The position numbers were made by a program, and so were the translations under genes. The notes under the pieces are model-generated. The model was given only the letters and a program-made list of their open reading frames with translations. It was not told where the DNA came from and searched no databases. Shown here in pieces: positions 5,952 through 13,208 of a stretch of 14,636 nt of DNA. Origin of the DNA: Pullichristensenella excrementipullorum (GTDB lineage Bacteria > Bacillota > Clostridia > Christensenellales > Aristaeellaceae). Position 1 is the first letter of the stretch. Each line of letters starts with the position of its first letter. The stretch spans positions 1 to 14,636 of the forward strand of contig DVOU01000061.1 of NCBI GenBank assembly GCA_018713365.1, in the 5' to 3' direction.

Positions 5952-7107
5952 CGAGCTGGGCGTCGCTGGCCGCGTCCGGGGCGTGGTAGATGACGCTGGC
6001 GTCGGTGGCGAGGGCGACTTCGATGTCCGGCGTCACGCCCTGGCCGTGGATCGAGGCGCCCGAGGGCGTGTAGTAGGTGGCGGTGGTCAACTGCATGCCG
6101 TCGCCCTCGGGGAAGGCGTGCAGCGTCTGCACCACGCCCTTGCCGTAGGTCACTTCGCCCACGACGATGCCGCGGCCCGTGTCCTGCACGGCGGCGGCGA
6201 AAATTTCCGAGGCGCTGGCCGAATCGCCGTTGACCAGCACGGCCATGGGCACGTCCCAGTATTCGCCGTCGGCGTAGAACTCCTCGCGCGCGCCGCCGCG
6301 GTCCTCGGTGTAGACGATCAGGCCCTCCGGCAGCAGCATGTCGCAGATGTCCACCACGTCGGTGAGCAGCCCGCCGGGGTTGGAGCGCACATCCACCACC
6401 AGCGCGTTCACGCCCGCCTGCTGGAAGGCGCTGATGGCCTCCTTGACGCCCTCCACGTCGTCGCCGGTGAATTGATAGATGGAGAGATAGCCCACGTTGC
6501 CTTCGAGGATGCTGTACTCGACGTAGTTGATGCTGACCTCGCCGCGCTCGAGGGTGAAAGAAAGCACCTCGCCGCCGCGCTCCACTTCGACCTCCACCGG
6601 CGTTTCGCCCTCGCCCTTGAGCAGCGCCGAGGCCTCGGAAAGGCTCATGGGCGCGTCCCCGCCCACGCGCGCGCCGTCGATGGCGAGCAGCGCGTCGCCC
6701 GCCTCGATGCCGGCCTTCTCCGCCGGGGAATCGCGGAACACGCGCAGCACGCGCAGATCGCCGCCCTCCGCCTCGCCCACCAGCATGCCCACGCCCACGT
6801 ACTGGCCGGTGGTCTCCTCGTTCATGGCCGCGTAGGCTTCGTCCGTGTAGTAGAAGGTGTAGGGGTCGCCCAGCGCGGCGAGCATGCCGTCGATGGCCGC
6901 CGTTTCCAGCGTTTCCGCGTCCACTTCGCGGTAGTACTCGCGCTGGACGATGGAGAGGATCTCCTCCGCGCGCGCGAGCGGCCCTTCCCCGGCCTCGGGC
7001 GCGGCGGGGCGCGAGCCGGTGAGCAGCAGCGTCAGCGTCGAGGCCGACATGGCGACGATGAGCAGCACGCAGACGAAGGTCAGCAGGGAAACGGAGCGCT
7101 TGGACAT
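5917..7107 (-). CDS. S41 family C-terminal processing protease (CtpA/CtpB type)
   Basis: 396 residues. The start is ATG 7107, with AGGAGG at 7113-7118 and a 5-nt gap. A signal anchor covers about residues 6-30, so the enzyme should face outside the membrane. A short N-terminal helical region (45-80) is followed by a PDZ domain (about 100-185, with YVGVGMLVG and the DSPAEKAGIEAGDALLAIDG carboxylate-binding region). The S41 core runs from about 200 to 370. The catalytic dyad is Ser298 (in GDSASASEI) and Lys323 (in YGKGVVQT), with Gln327 in the expected place; the 25-residue spacing equals that in Prc and CtpB. DVRSNPGG (239-246) is the typical core strand. Such proteases trim C-termini of envelope proteins. 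In Bacillus, CtpB activates SpoIVFA in sporulation, but the substrate here is unknown. It is a single-gene unit, with a long GC-rich upstream spacer and no clear sigma-A promoter. Confidence 0.93.
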   Translation of the reverse strand: MSKRSVSLLTFVCVLLIVAMSASTLTLLLTGSRPAAPEAGEGPLARAEEILSIVQREYYREVDAETLETAAIDGMLAALGDPYTFYYTDEAYAAMNEETTGQYVGVGMLVGEAEGGDLRVLRVFRDSPAEKAGIEAGDALLAIDGARVGGDAPMSLSEASALLKGEGETPVEVEVERGGEVLSFTLERGEVSINYVEYSILEGNVGYLSIYQFTGDDVEGVKEAISAFQQAGVNALVVDVRSNPGGLLTDVVDICDMLLPEGLIVYTEDRGGAREEFYADGEYWDVPMAVLVNGDSASASEIFAAAVQDTGRGIVVGEVTYGKGVVQTLHAFPEGDGMQLTTATYYTPSGASIHGQGVTPDIEVALATDASVIYHAPDAASDAQLAAALEALGYGA

Positions 7108-7513
7108 AAAGACCTCCTTGGATGGGGCGTGGCGCGCCCAAAGGACGGCGGGGGGCGGCGGTTTTGCGCGGCGGACGCGCTGTGGGCGACGGTGGCGCTT
7201 GCGCGGTTTGCGCGACAGGTCGGCGCATTTGTGTGCGGGCGACGGGTCGCGGCGGGGCCGTGCGCGGGGGGAACAGCTCGCGCGGGGGGTCGGTCGCGGC
7301 GGTTCTTGCGCGGGGAAGCGGTTTCCGCGCGGCGTTCCTGCGGACAGTGACCGGGCCGCGACGGCCCTTGCGCGGGGAAACAGCTTCCGCGCGGTCATCG
7401 CGCCCCGCGCCCTTGCCTCCGCCCGCGTCCGGGCAAGAAATGGCCGGCGACCGCGTTGTGTCAGTCGCCGGCGATCTTCCCTGCGAGCGTATGCGGCCGC
7501 GCGCGGGGGTATG
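7108..7513. repeat. GC-rich spacer upstream of ctpA with hairpin-forming repeats
   Basis: This 406-bp gap contains no credible gene. A unit of roughly 26 bp recurs: TGCGCGGGGGGAACAGCTCGC near 7261, then TTGCGCGGGGAAGCGG at 7306 and TTGCGCGGGGAAACAG at 7369. In the last two copies GCGCGG can pair with the CCGCGC that follows. The segment after 7440 holds the terminator of the regulator gene. Confidence 0.6.
7443..7472 (-). terminator. Terminator of the PucR-type regulator gene
   Basis: GCCGGCGAC (7443-7451) and GTCGCCGGC (7464-7472) form a perfect 9-bp stem with a 12-nt loop. On the minus strand it is followed by CATTTCTTG, a weak U-rich tail. It lies about 40 bp after the regulator stop. Confidence 0.7.
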
Positions 7514-8584
7514 TCAGAGCCTGTTCTTGCGCGACTGGGTGTTCTTGCCCAGCAGCATCATCATTTTGAAGGTCACCGCGTCGTCGAACGAGCGCAGGTC
7601 CAGCCCGATGGCCCGCTGCACCTTTTCCAGCCGGTATACCAGCGTGTTGCGGTGGATGTAGAGCTTGCGCGCCGTTTCGGAGAGGTTGAGGCTGTTTTCG
7701 AAGAAGGTCTCGATGGTGTGGAGCATCTCGTCGTTGAACAGCTTGGCCGTCTGGCGGTTGAAGATCTGGCTGCTGTAGCGGGCGCTGACGTCGGCGGGCA
7801 GATCGTACAAAAAGCGCTCCAGCAGCAGGCGGTCGTAGAAGAAGATGGTGGAGGTGGAGTTGTAGACGCGGCCGATGTTGATGGCGTTGCGCGCCTCCTC
7901 AAAGCTCTCGGCGATGAGGGAAAGGTCGTCGCGCGGCTGGGATACGCCGATGTACACCGGCTGGCCCGTCTCCATCAGGAAGGAGTTCTCCACCGCACGG
8001 GTCAGTTCCGCGAGGGCGTCGAAGTTCGCTTCTTCGTCCAGCGCCTTCAACAGCGCCAGCGAATGGCGGCCCACCTCGGTCAGCACGTCGCTCTCCGGGT
8101 CGATGACGCCTTCGAGGATGGCGGAAGCGTCTTCCGTGGTGGTCTGGGCGGAGTAGAAGTACATCACGCAGCGCTTTTTGTCCAGCGCGATGTTGTGTTC
8201 CGCGGCCAGCGATTCCAGCTCCGCGCCCTCGACCTCGCCGCGCAGCATCAGGCGCACGGCCTGTTCGCGCGTGGCGTGGCCCAGGTCCACATGCACCAGC
8301 ATGCTGATCAGCTCCGCGCAGAGGTAGGCGCAGTTCTTGACCTCCTGCGAATCGCCGTGCAGGCAGATGAACAGCGGCTGCCGGTCGTCGGTGCCGATGA
8401 GGGTGACGCCGCCGTAGACCATGGGCGTGGTGGGGTCGCGGCGCAGTTGGTCCGGCAGGGAGAGCTGGCGGTTGTCGCCCTCCGGGAGTACGACGGTGCC
8501 GTTGCTGTCCATCAGCAGGGCGCTCATGTCGATCTGCTCGAGAATTTGCGTGATTTTCGCCGTTACACGGTGATCCAGATACAT
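7514..8584 (-). CDS. PucR/CdaR-family transcriptional regulator
   Basis: 356 residues. The start is ATG 8584, with AGGAGG at 8593-8598 and an 8-nt gap; a further upstream ATG at 8623 lies at the transcription start and is not used. The N-terminal part (about 1-110) looks like a small ligand-sensing domain. The middle (about 120-290) resembles the GGDEF-like CdaR region. The C-terminus (about 295-345) is the PucR helix-turn-helix, with NSLNLSETARKLYIHRNTLVYRLEKV. Known relatives respond to sugar diacids (CdaR) or purines (PucR) and usually act as activators. The neighbours give no metabolic clue to its ligand, as it stands alone between GC-rich spacers. Confidence 0.88.
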   Translation of the reverse strand: MYLDHRVTAKITQILEQIDMSALLMDSNGTVVLPEGDNRQLSLPDQLRRDPTTPMVYGGVTLIGTDDRQPLFICLHGDSQEVKNCAYLCAELISMLVHVDLGHATREQAVRLMLRGEVEGAELESLAAEHNIALDKKRCVMYFYSAQTTTEDASAILEGVIDPESDVLTEVGRHSLALLKALDEEANFDALAELTRAVENSFLMETGQPVYIGVSQPRDDLSLIAESFEEARNAINIGRVYNSTSTIFFYDRLLLERFLYDLPADVSARYSSQIFNRQTAKLFNDEMLHTIETFFENSLNLSETARKLYIHRNTLVYRLEKVQRAIGLDLRSFDDAVTFKMMMLLGKNTQSRKNRL

Positions 8585-8625
8585 GGAAAAAGCCTCCTTG
8601 GGCCATATTTGCATACTTACCAACT

Positions 8626-8655
8626 ATTATACCCTTGCGCAGGGCAAACGGTCAA
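8626..8655 (-). promoter_or_regulatory. Sigma-A promoter for the PucR-type gene
   Basis: On the minus strand, TTGACC (8650-8655) and TATAAT (8626-8631) are separated by 18 bp. The leader would be about 35 nt and includes the AGGAGG site. Confidence 0.8.
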
Positions 8656-9128
8656 GCAAATCTTGGAAAAGCAACCGCAAATTCATCAAACCGCCGGGTT
8701 TTTGTCGATTCCGGGGCGGGGGAGGGGCTGCGCGGGGGAAAGGAACGGCGGCGCGGCCCTCTGGGGTCCTTCCGGCGCGATTCTTGCGGCTTCTTGCGGC
8801 GCGGGGGAATGGGCGCGGGCTGTCTGACGGATGCGGTTGCCTGTGGCGGCGGGAAAGAGGAAGATGGCTCGGCCCTTGGGGCTTCTTTCAGCGCGGGGAA
8901 CGGGCAGAGGCCGTTCGGCAAACGGCTTTCCCGCTGGGGCGGGAAAAAGAACCGCGCTGCGCGGCGGGGAAGGGCGGCACAGCCTTAGCCGTTTCTTGCG
9001 GCAGGGGAAACGGACGGGGGTCGTCTGACGGACGGATTTGCCGCTGGCGCGGGGGAAACGCGGCCGCTCTCACGGCTCCCGTCCCGGCGGCATAGTCTGC
9101 CGAGGAAGCGTGAACTTCGCGCGTTTTC
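8656..9128. repeat. G-rich non-coding spacer with imperfect repeats
   Basis: This 470-bp gap between divergent genes has no credible coding frame. TTCTTGCGGC occurs in tandem at 8781 and 8791. A segment of about 65 bp starting at 8791 (TTCTTGCGGC, then G-run, then GTCTGACGGA) is imperfectly repeated at 8992-9056, about 200 bp away. GCGCGGGGAA-type words recur throughout, as in the spacer at 7261-7395. Confidence 0.55.
9072..9099 (+). promoter_or_regulatory. Possible sigma-K-like promoter for the collagen-like gene
   Basis: CATAGTCTG (9091-9099) fits the sigma-K -10 pattern CATAnnnTA except for the last base. An AC (9072-9073) lies 17 bp before it. The pattern is weak, and sigma-K consensus details come from Bacillus. 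It is attractive only because the gene encodes an exosporium-type protein. Confidence 0.25.
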
Positions 9129-9142
9129 AAGGAGGCGTTTTC

Positions 9143-9898
9143 ATGTACGCAAATTGCGGATGTTCCAACGGCTGCGGCTGCCGCCGCCCCGCCGCCCCGT
9201 ATTGCGGAGGCTGCTGCTGTTCCGGCTCCGGCGGCGCGACCGGCCCGACCGGCCCCACTGGTCCCACCGGCCCCGCCGGCCCCGGCGGCGGCGTTCCCGG
9301 CCCGACCGGCCCCACGGGCGCGACTGGCCCCATCGGCCCGACCGGCCCCGCCGGTTCCGGCACGGGCGTACCCGGCCCCACCGGCCCCACGGGCGCGACC
9401 GGCCCCGCTGGCGCCGCCGGCGCTGCCGGAGCGACTGGCCCCACCGGCCCGGCCGGCGCTTCTGCCGCCAACGCCGTGCCCGAACTGATCAGCGTGTCCA
9501 ACCCCGCGGCGCAGACTTCCGCCGCCGGCATACCGCTTGATTTCAACACCGACGTGGCCGGTTTCGGCACGAACCTTACCCACGCCCCCGGCAGCGGCGC
9601 GGTGAACGTCGCCCAGCCGGGCGTGTATCTGGTGGAGTTCCACGCCGATGCGCAGGCGCCCACTGGCACGGCGGTGCCCGTCACCGCTTCGGTGGCCCTC
9701 AACGTCAACGGCGCGCCCGTCACCGGCGCGGAGGCCAGCCACCGCTTTACCGCCAACGACACTCCGGCCAGCCTCACCACCTTTGCCGTGGTCAGCGTGC
9801 CCTCCGGCACGGCCACCATCACCGCCGTTCCCGCCGACACGGACATCGAGTATTCCAACGCCTCGATGACCGTCTGGCGCATCGGCGCGACCATGTAG
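9143..9898 (+). CDS. Collagen-like protein with Cys-rich N-terminus and BclA-like C-terminal domain
   Basis: 251 residues. The start is ATG 9143, with AAGGAGG at 9129-9135 and a 7-nt gap. There is no classical signal peptide. The first 26 residues hold all eight cysteines of the protein (5, 7, 11, 13, 21, 24, 25, 26). Gly-X-Y triplets, mostly G-P-T and G-A-T, run from about 31 to 106. They are broken twice by seven-residue insertions (GPGGGVP at 46-52, GSGTGVP at 71-77). The C-terminal ~140 residues are predicted beta-rich and resemble the trimerising C1q/TNF-like domain of BclA-type spore proteins. In known relatives the collagen stem is a trimeric filament on the spore surface. Cysteines at the base could cross-link or anchor it. 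The surface location is inferred. It is monocistronic, with a strong hairpin right after the stop. Confidence 0.9.
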   Translation: MYANCGCSNGCGCRRPAAPYCGGCCCSGSGGATGPTGPTGPTGPAGPGGGVPGPTGPTGATGPIGPTGPAGSGTGVPGPTGPTGATGPAGAAGAAGATGPTGPAGASAANAVPELISVSNPAAQTSAAGIPLDFNTDVAGFGTNLTHAPGSGAVNVAQPGVYLVEFHADAQAPTGTAVPVTASVALNVNGAPVTGAEASHRFTANDTPASLTTFAVVSVPSGTATITAVPADTDIEYSNASMTVWRIGATM

Positions 9899-9906
9899 AC
9901 AAAAGC

Positions 9907-9943
9907 GCGGCGGACGGCAGGGAAAACACCCGCCGTCCGCCGC
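9907..9943. terminator. Strong hairpin after the collagen-like gene, shared between convergent genes
   Basis: GCGGCGGACGGC (9907-9918) and GCCGTCCGCCGC (9932-9943) form a perfect 12-bp stem, with GGG/CCC extending it inside a short loop. On the plus strand no T-run follows. On the minus strand it is followed by GCGCTTTTG, so it could also stop transcription from the small duplicated genes. Confidence 0.65.
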
Positions 9944-10113
9944 AGGACACAAAGATCCAAGGCGTCAACCGTCCTGCCGTGAAAACCGCCCTCGCGGGCC
10001 TGCCAACGCCGCGACTGCCGATGGGACAGCAGAGCATCCCCGCGCGCGGCGTTTGCGCGTCATGCCCGACAGGGGACAGCAGACCCCCGCCGCCCGCAAA
10101 GCACCCATGGCCG

Positions 10114-10353
10114 CTAGCTGCAAAATGTGATCCTGATCTGCGCGATGCGCTCCTCCAGTGGTTTTCCGTTGACGATATAGCCCTTGACCAGCGCCTCCCC
10201 GTCGGGGAAGCTGGCCTGGTCTTTTTCCGTTACCTGTTCGGCAATGAAAGGCCCGCCGTCGGCCCAGCAGAGGATGGTGTAGCTCCTGCCATCGCAGTCG
10301 AACATGATGTCCCCGCCGGTGTCGATCATTTCAATAAACTCTTCCCGCGTCAA
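10114..10353 (-). CDS. Small protein of unknown function, tandem copy A
   Basis: 79 residues; function not recognised. It is soluble and acidic, beginning MTREEFIEMIDTGGDIMFDC and ending ITFCS. The start is TTG 10353, with a GGGAGG-type site (10364-10369) 10 nt upstream; the next in-frame ATG is eight codons in. Its sequence equals copy B (10396-10635) except for the last residue, Ser against Asn. Short clostridial proteins with a similar opening exist, but I recall no assigned role. Copy B lies 42 bp upstream on the same strand, so the two are probably co-transcribed. Confidence 0.8.
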   Translation of the reverse strand: MTREEFIEMIDTGGDIMFDCDGRSYTILCWADGGPFIAEQVTEKDQASFPDGEALVKGYIVNGKPLEERIAQIRITFCS

Positions 10354-10671
10354 GGCGTCCTCGCCTCCCTTTTCGCCGGCCCTGCATGGACAGGGCTAGT
10401 TGCAAAACGTGATCCTGATCTGCGCGATGCGCTCCTCCAGCGGCTTTCCGTTGACGATATAGCCCTTCACCAGCGCTTCTCCATCCGGGAAGCTGGCCTG
10501 GTCTTTTTCCGTTACCTGTTCGGCGATGAAAGGCCCGCCGTCGGCCCAGCAGAGGATGGTGTAGCTCCTGCCGTCGCAGTCGAACATGATGTCCCCGCCG
10601 GTGTCGATCATTTCAATAAACTCTTCCCGCGTCAAGGCGTCCTCGCCTCCTTTTTCGCCAGCCCTGCATGC
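10117..10671 (-). repeat. ~282-bp tandem duplication including gene and ribosome binding site
   Basis: The repeat period is 282 bp. Copies run about 10117-10390 and 10399-10671, including the ribosome binding site and the CCTGCATG segment just upstream. A 6-bp inverted repeat (GCCCTG with CAGGGC) sits at the junction, 10379-10397. Confidence 0.85.
10396..10635 (-). CDS. Small protein of unknown function, tandem copy B
   Basis: 79 residues. The start is TTG 10635, with AGGAGG at 10646-10651 and a 10-nt gap. Start codon and spacing are the same as in copy A, which supports the unusual TTG. The protein matches copy A at 78 of 79 positions, ending in Asn. By my reading the two coding regions differ at 11 nucleotides, 10 of them synonymous. 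A longer frame reaching 10713 runs through the terminator of the preceding gene and is rejected. The Trp, Cys and Gly-rich centre (YTILCWADGGPF) has no motif I can name. The terminator before it (10674-10705) implies readthrough or a promoter I could not find. Confidence 0.8.
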   Translation of the reverse strand: MTREEFIEMIDTGGDIMFDCDGRSYTILCWADGGPFIAEQVTEKDQASFPDGEALVKGYIVNGKPLEERIAQIRITFCN

Positions 10672-10673
10672 GC

Positions 10674-10705
10674 AAAAGGGCCGCCGGAGACCCTCCCGGC
10701 AGCCC
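10674..10705 (-). terminator. Terminator after the M24 peptidase gene
   Basis: On the minus strand, GGGCTGCCGG (10705-10696) pairs with CCGGCGGCCC (10687-10678) over 10 positions with one T-G wobble and an 8-nt loop. TTTT (10677-10674) follows. It lies about 15 bp after the peptidase stop. Confidence 0.8.
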
Positions 10706-10719
10706 TTCGGCATTTTCTC

Positions 10720-11799
10720 TTACTCCGCCGGGATGACGCGCAGTTCGTGCGGCAGCTTGTTCAGCACCTCCGCGCCGTCCTCCGTGACCAGCACAAGGTC
10801 CTCCTCGCGCACGCCGAAGCGCCCGGGCAGGTAGATGCCCGGCTCCACGGAGAAGACCATGCCCACCTGCGCCACGCGCGCGTCCGTCCGGCTGACATCC
10901 GGCGGCTCGTGGCCCTCCAGACCGATGCCGTGGCCGGTGCGGTGGATGAAGTACTCTCCGTAGCCCGCGTCCTCGATCACCTTGCGCGCCGCGCCGTCGA
11001 TGTCCTTGAGCGGCACGCCCGGGCGCACGGCGGCGATGCCGGCGGCGTTGGCCTTGCAGACGATGTCGAACACGCGCTTCTGCTCGTCCGTGGGCGCGCC
11101 GTAGAACACGGTGCGGGTCATGTCGCTGCAATAGCGCTGCCAGCACAGGCCCACGTCGAGGATGACGGAATCGCCGGTGCTTAAAAGCGTGTCGTCCGTG
11201 GAATGGTGCGGCTCGGCGCAGTTGGCGCCAAAGCAGATCAGCGAGGGGAAGCTGTTGCCCGTCGCCCCCAGCGCGGCGGCGGCGTTATCGTAGGCCGCGC
11301 CCACGTCGCTCTCCTTCGCCCCGGCGCGAATGGCGCCCATGGCGGTGACGATGGCCTGATCGTTCTTCAAAGAGCTTTCCCGCATCAGGGCGATCTCCTC
11401 TTCGTCCTTGCACATGCGCGCGTCGTCCACCGGCGCGGAGCCGACCACGCAGCGCACGTCCCCCCGCGCCTCCATCAGCCGCAGCGTGAAGTGGCTGGGC
11501 CAGGATTTGTCGATGCCCAGCGTTCCCGGGCGCACGCTCTGGCTGAGCAGGGCGATGGGGTCTTCGGTGTCGTCAAACTCGCTCAAAGGCGCGTCCACAT
11601 TGCCGGCAAGGGCAAAGAGGCGGTTGGCGAACAGCCGCGCCTCGCCGCTTTTGTGTACATACAGCGCCAGCATGCGCTCGCCCGGGCGCACCCACGTGCC
11701 CGTGAGGTAGAACACCGAGGCCGGCGCGGAGACGATGATCTGCTCCAGCCCCATGGCCTCCATGCCGCGAATGACCCGTTCCAGACGGTTCTGTTTCAT
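10720..11799 (-). CDS. M24 family Xaa-Pro aminopeptidase (PepP/prolidase type)
   Basis: 359 residues. The start is ATG 11799, with AGGAGG at 11805-11810 and a 5-nt gap; the ATG at 11814 has no good site. The creatinase-type N-terminal domain covers about 1-130 and the pita-bread metallopeptidase domain 135-355. All five metal ligands are present: Asp215 (LDVGLC), Asp226 (SDMTRT), His290 (TGHGIG), Glu319 (SVEPGIY) and Glu333 (REEDLVLV). The Asp pair is 11 residues apart, as in known members. The enzyme should remove N-terminal residues before proline, or split Xaa-Pro dipeptides, in the cytosol using two metal ions. The 53-bp gap to the upstream methyltransferase gene and the absence of a promoter at a sensible distance suggest one transcript. 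Confidence 0.92.
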   Translation of the reverse strand: MKQNRLERVIRGMEAMGLEQIIVSAPASVFYLTGTWVRPGERMLALYVHKSGEARLFANRLFALAGNVDAPLSEFDDTEDPIALLSQSVRPGTLGIDKSWPSHFTLRLMEARGDVRCVVGSAPVDDARMCKDEEEIALMRESSLKNDQAIVTAMGAIRAGAKESDVGAAYDNAAAALGATGNSFPSLICFGANCAEPHHSTDDTLLSTGDSVILDVGLCWQRYCSDMTRTVFYGAPTDEQKRVFDIVCKANAAGIAAVRPGVPLKDIDGAARKVIEDAGYGEYFIHRTGHGIGLEGHEPPDVSRTDARVAQVGMVFSVEPGIYLPGRFGVREEDLVLVTEDGAEVLNKLPHELRVIPAE

Positions 11800-11852
11800 G
11801 TTGACCTCCTGCATAATATATGTAGATTTTCGCTCAGCGCCCGAGAGTGTCC

Positions 11853-12446
11853 TCAGCCGTTGCAGGCGATAAGCACGCGGTAGCCGCCGGAGACGTCCAG
11901 CGTTTCCACGCTTTCGTAGATGCCGCGCAGGTAGCGCTCGGCGGACCTGGCCCCCTGCTGCGTGCGGATGACCAGCGCCAGAGCGCCGCCGGGGACGAGG
12001 TAGTTCTTCGCCTCGGCAAACAGGGCGTAGATCACCTGCTTGCCGGCGCGGATGGGCGGGTTGGTGACGATCCAGTCAAACTTCCCCTCCACGGCGGAAA
12101 AGCCGTCGCCGCAGACGACCTCGAAGTTGTCAAGGCCGTTCAGCTTCAAATTGCGCTCCGCCAGCGCTGCCGCGCGCTCGTTGACGTCTGTCAGCACAAA
12201 GCGCACATCGGCCCACTTTTTCGCCAGCACGCCGCCCAGCGCGCCCCAGCCGCAGCCCAGATCCAGTACGCGGCCGGATAGCGGCGGCAGCGCCTCGAGC
12301 AGCACGCGGGTGCCCGCGTCCAGCCCGTCGCGGGAAAACACGCCCGCGTCGGTGATGAAGTCCATCGACACGCCCAGCACCCGCACCTTGCGGCGGCGCT
12401 CGTCGTGCGCGGAGGCGGGGGCGGCGGTGTAGTAATGCTCGGACAT
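11853..12446 (-). CDS. RsmC-like class I SAM-dependent rRNA methyltransferase, single-domain form
   Basis: 197 residues, about half the length of the two-domain E. coli RsmC. The start is ATG 12446, with a GGGGGAG site four bases upstream. A GTG at 12461 overlaps the preceding stop and is less likely. SAM-binding motif I is LDLGCGWG (62-69), and an acidic residue follows at the end of the next strand (LTDVNE). The catalytic NPPI motif at 129-132 fits N2-guanine methyltransferases. By family, the product would methylate G1207 of 16S rRNA. Short Firmicutes members (YbxB type) are common and only loosely characterised, so the exact target is inferred. The gap to the rsuA-type gene is 11 bp, so they form one operon. 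Confidence 0.88.
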   Translation of the reverse strand: MSEHYYTAAPASAHDERRRKVRVLGVSMDFITDAGVFSRDGLDAGTRVLLEALPPLSGRVLDLGCGWGALGGVLAKKWADVRFVLTDVNERAAALAERNLKLNGLDNFEVVCGDGFSAVEGKFDWIVTNPPIRAGKQVIYALFAEAKNYLVPGGALALVIRTQQGARSAERYLRGIYESVETLDVSGGYRVLIACNG

Positions 12447-12457
12447 GGTTCTCCCCC

Positions 12458-13180
12458 TCACGAATGGTCGTTTTGCCCCGCGTCCAAATGCGCGGCGCGG
12501 AAGAGGCGGGCGATCTCGTCATCGTTCAAAGGCCGTCCCTCGCCCGCGCCGAGGGCCGCGTCCAGCTGCACGCCGCCCATGGCCTCGCGCATGAGCGACA
12601 ACACGGGATGCCCCACGGCGGCGAGCAGGCGCTTGACCTCGTGGTATCTCCCCTCGGTGACGGTCAGGCGCACCAGCCCTTTTTCCAGCACCTCCAGCCG
12701 CGCGGGGCGGGCGGTGAAGTCGGAAAGGGCAACGCCCGCGGCCAGGGTCTCCGCGTCCGAAGCGTCCGGCGTGCCCTCCACGCGGGCGACGTAGACCTTC
12801 TCCACATTGTATTTGGGCGAGATGAGGCGGTGCAGAAGCTCCCCGTGGGTGGTGAAGAGCAGAAGCCCCGTCACGTCCCTGTCCAGCCGCCCGATGGGCG
12901 AAGGCTCGCGGCGGCGCACGTTCTCCGGCAGGAGCGCGAAGGCCGTCTTCTCCCGCGCGTCGCGCACGGCGGTCAGCACCCCGGCGGGCTTGTGGAGCAT
13001 CCAGTAGACCTCGCCCGGCTCGCTCACCGGCCTTCCGTCGAGCAGCACCTCCGCGCCGTCCACGCGCAGCCCCGGGTCGCGCACTGCCTCGCCGTTGACG
13101 CGCGCCCGACCCTCGGCCACGGCGCGTTTGGCCTGCGCGCGGGTCAGCCCGGCGGCGGTGAGCAGCTTGTCCAGACGCAC
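12458..13180 (-). CDS. rsuA: RsuA/RluB-family 16S rRNA pseudouridine synthase
   Basis: 240 residues. The S4 RNA-binding domain is at 1-55 (MRLDKLLTAAGLTRAQAK), then the catalytic domain, with Asp100 in GRLD followed by TGLLLFTTHG. Family members convert a uridine in rRNA, position 516 of 16S for RsuA. The start is set by context. GTG 13180 has GGGAGG (13189-13194) 8 nt upstream and gives exactly the family's usual N-terminus. An in-frame ATG at 13210 has no Shine-Dalgarno and overlaps the TATAAT of the promoter, so a start there would precede the transcript. It is the first gene of a minus-strand operon with the methyltransferase and the M24 peptidase. RsuA against the closely related RluB is a judgement based on length and the lack of a long tail. 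Confidence 0.88.
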   Translation of the reverse strand: MRLDKLLTAAGLTRAQAKRAVAEGRARVNGEAVRDPGLRVDGAEVLLDGRPVSEPGEVYWMLHKPAGVLTAVRDAREKTAFALLPENVRRREPSPIGRLDRDVTGLLLFTTHGELLHRLISPKYNVEKVYVARVEGTPDASDAETLAAGVALSDFTARPARLEVLEKGLVRLTVTEGRYHEVKRLLAAVGHPVLSLMREAMGGVQLDAALGAGEGRPLNDDEIARLFRAAHLDAGQNDHS

Positions 13181-13208
13181 GCGCGTTTCCTCCCATCGCG
13201 TTTTTTCC

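Noticed and set aside
5377..8827. Long plus-strand frames opposite the protease and the PucR-type gene
   Set aside because: They are antisense shadows typical of GC-rich codon usage; the minus-strand products carry full catalytic and DNA-binding motifs.
10117..10671. Toxin-antitoxin pair
   Set aside because: The two small proteins are copies of each other, not a toxin with a different antitoxin, and no TA motif is recognised.
9979..11184. Plus-strand frame of about 400 codons opposite the small genes and M24 peptidase
   Set aside because: It contains an internal duplication only because the minus-strand gene is duplicated, has no ribosome binding site, and lies opposite genes with conserved motifs.
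11811..11832. TATATT-like -10 before the M24 peptidase
   Set aside because: The implied transcript start would fall in the ribosome binding site, and no -35 is present; co-transcription with the upstream gene is more likely.
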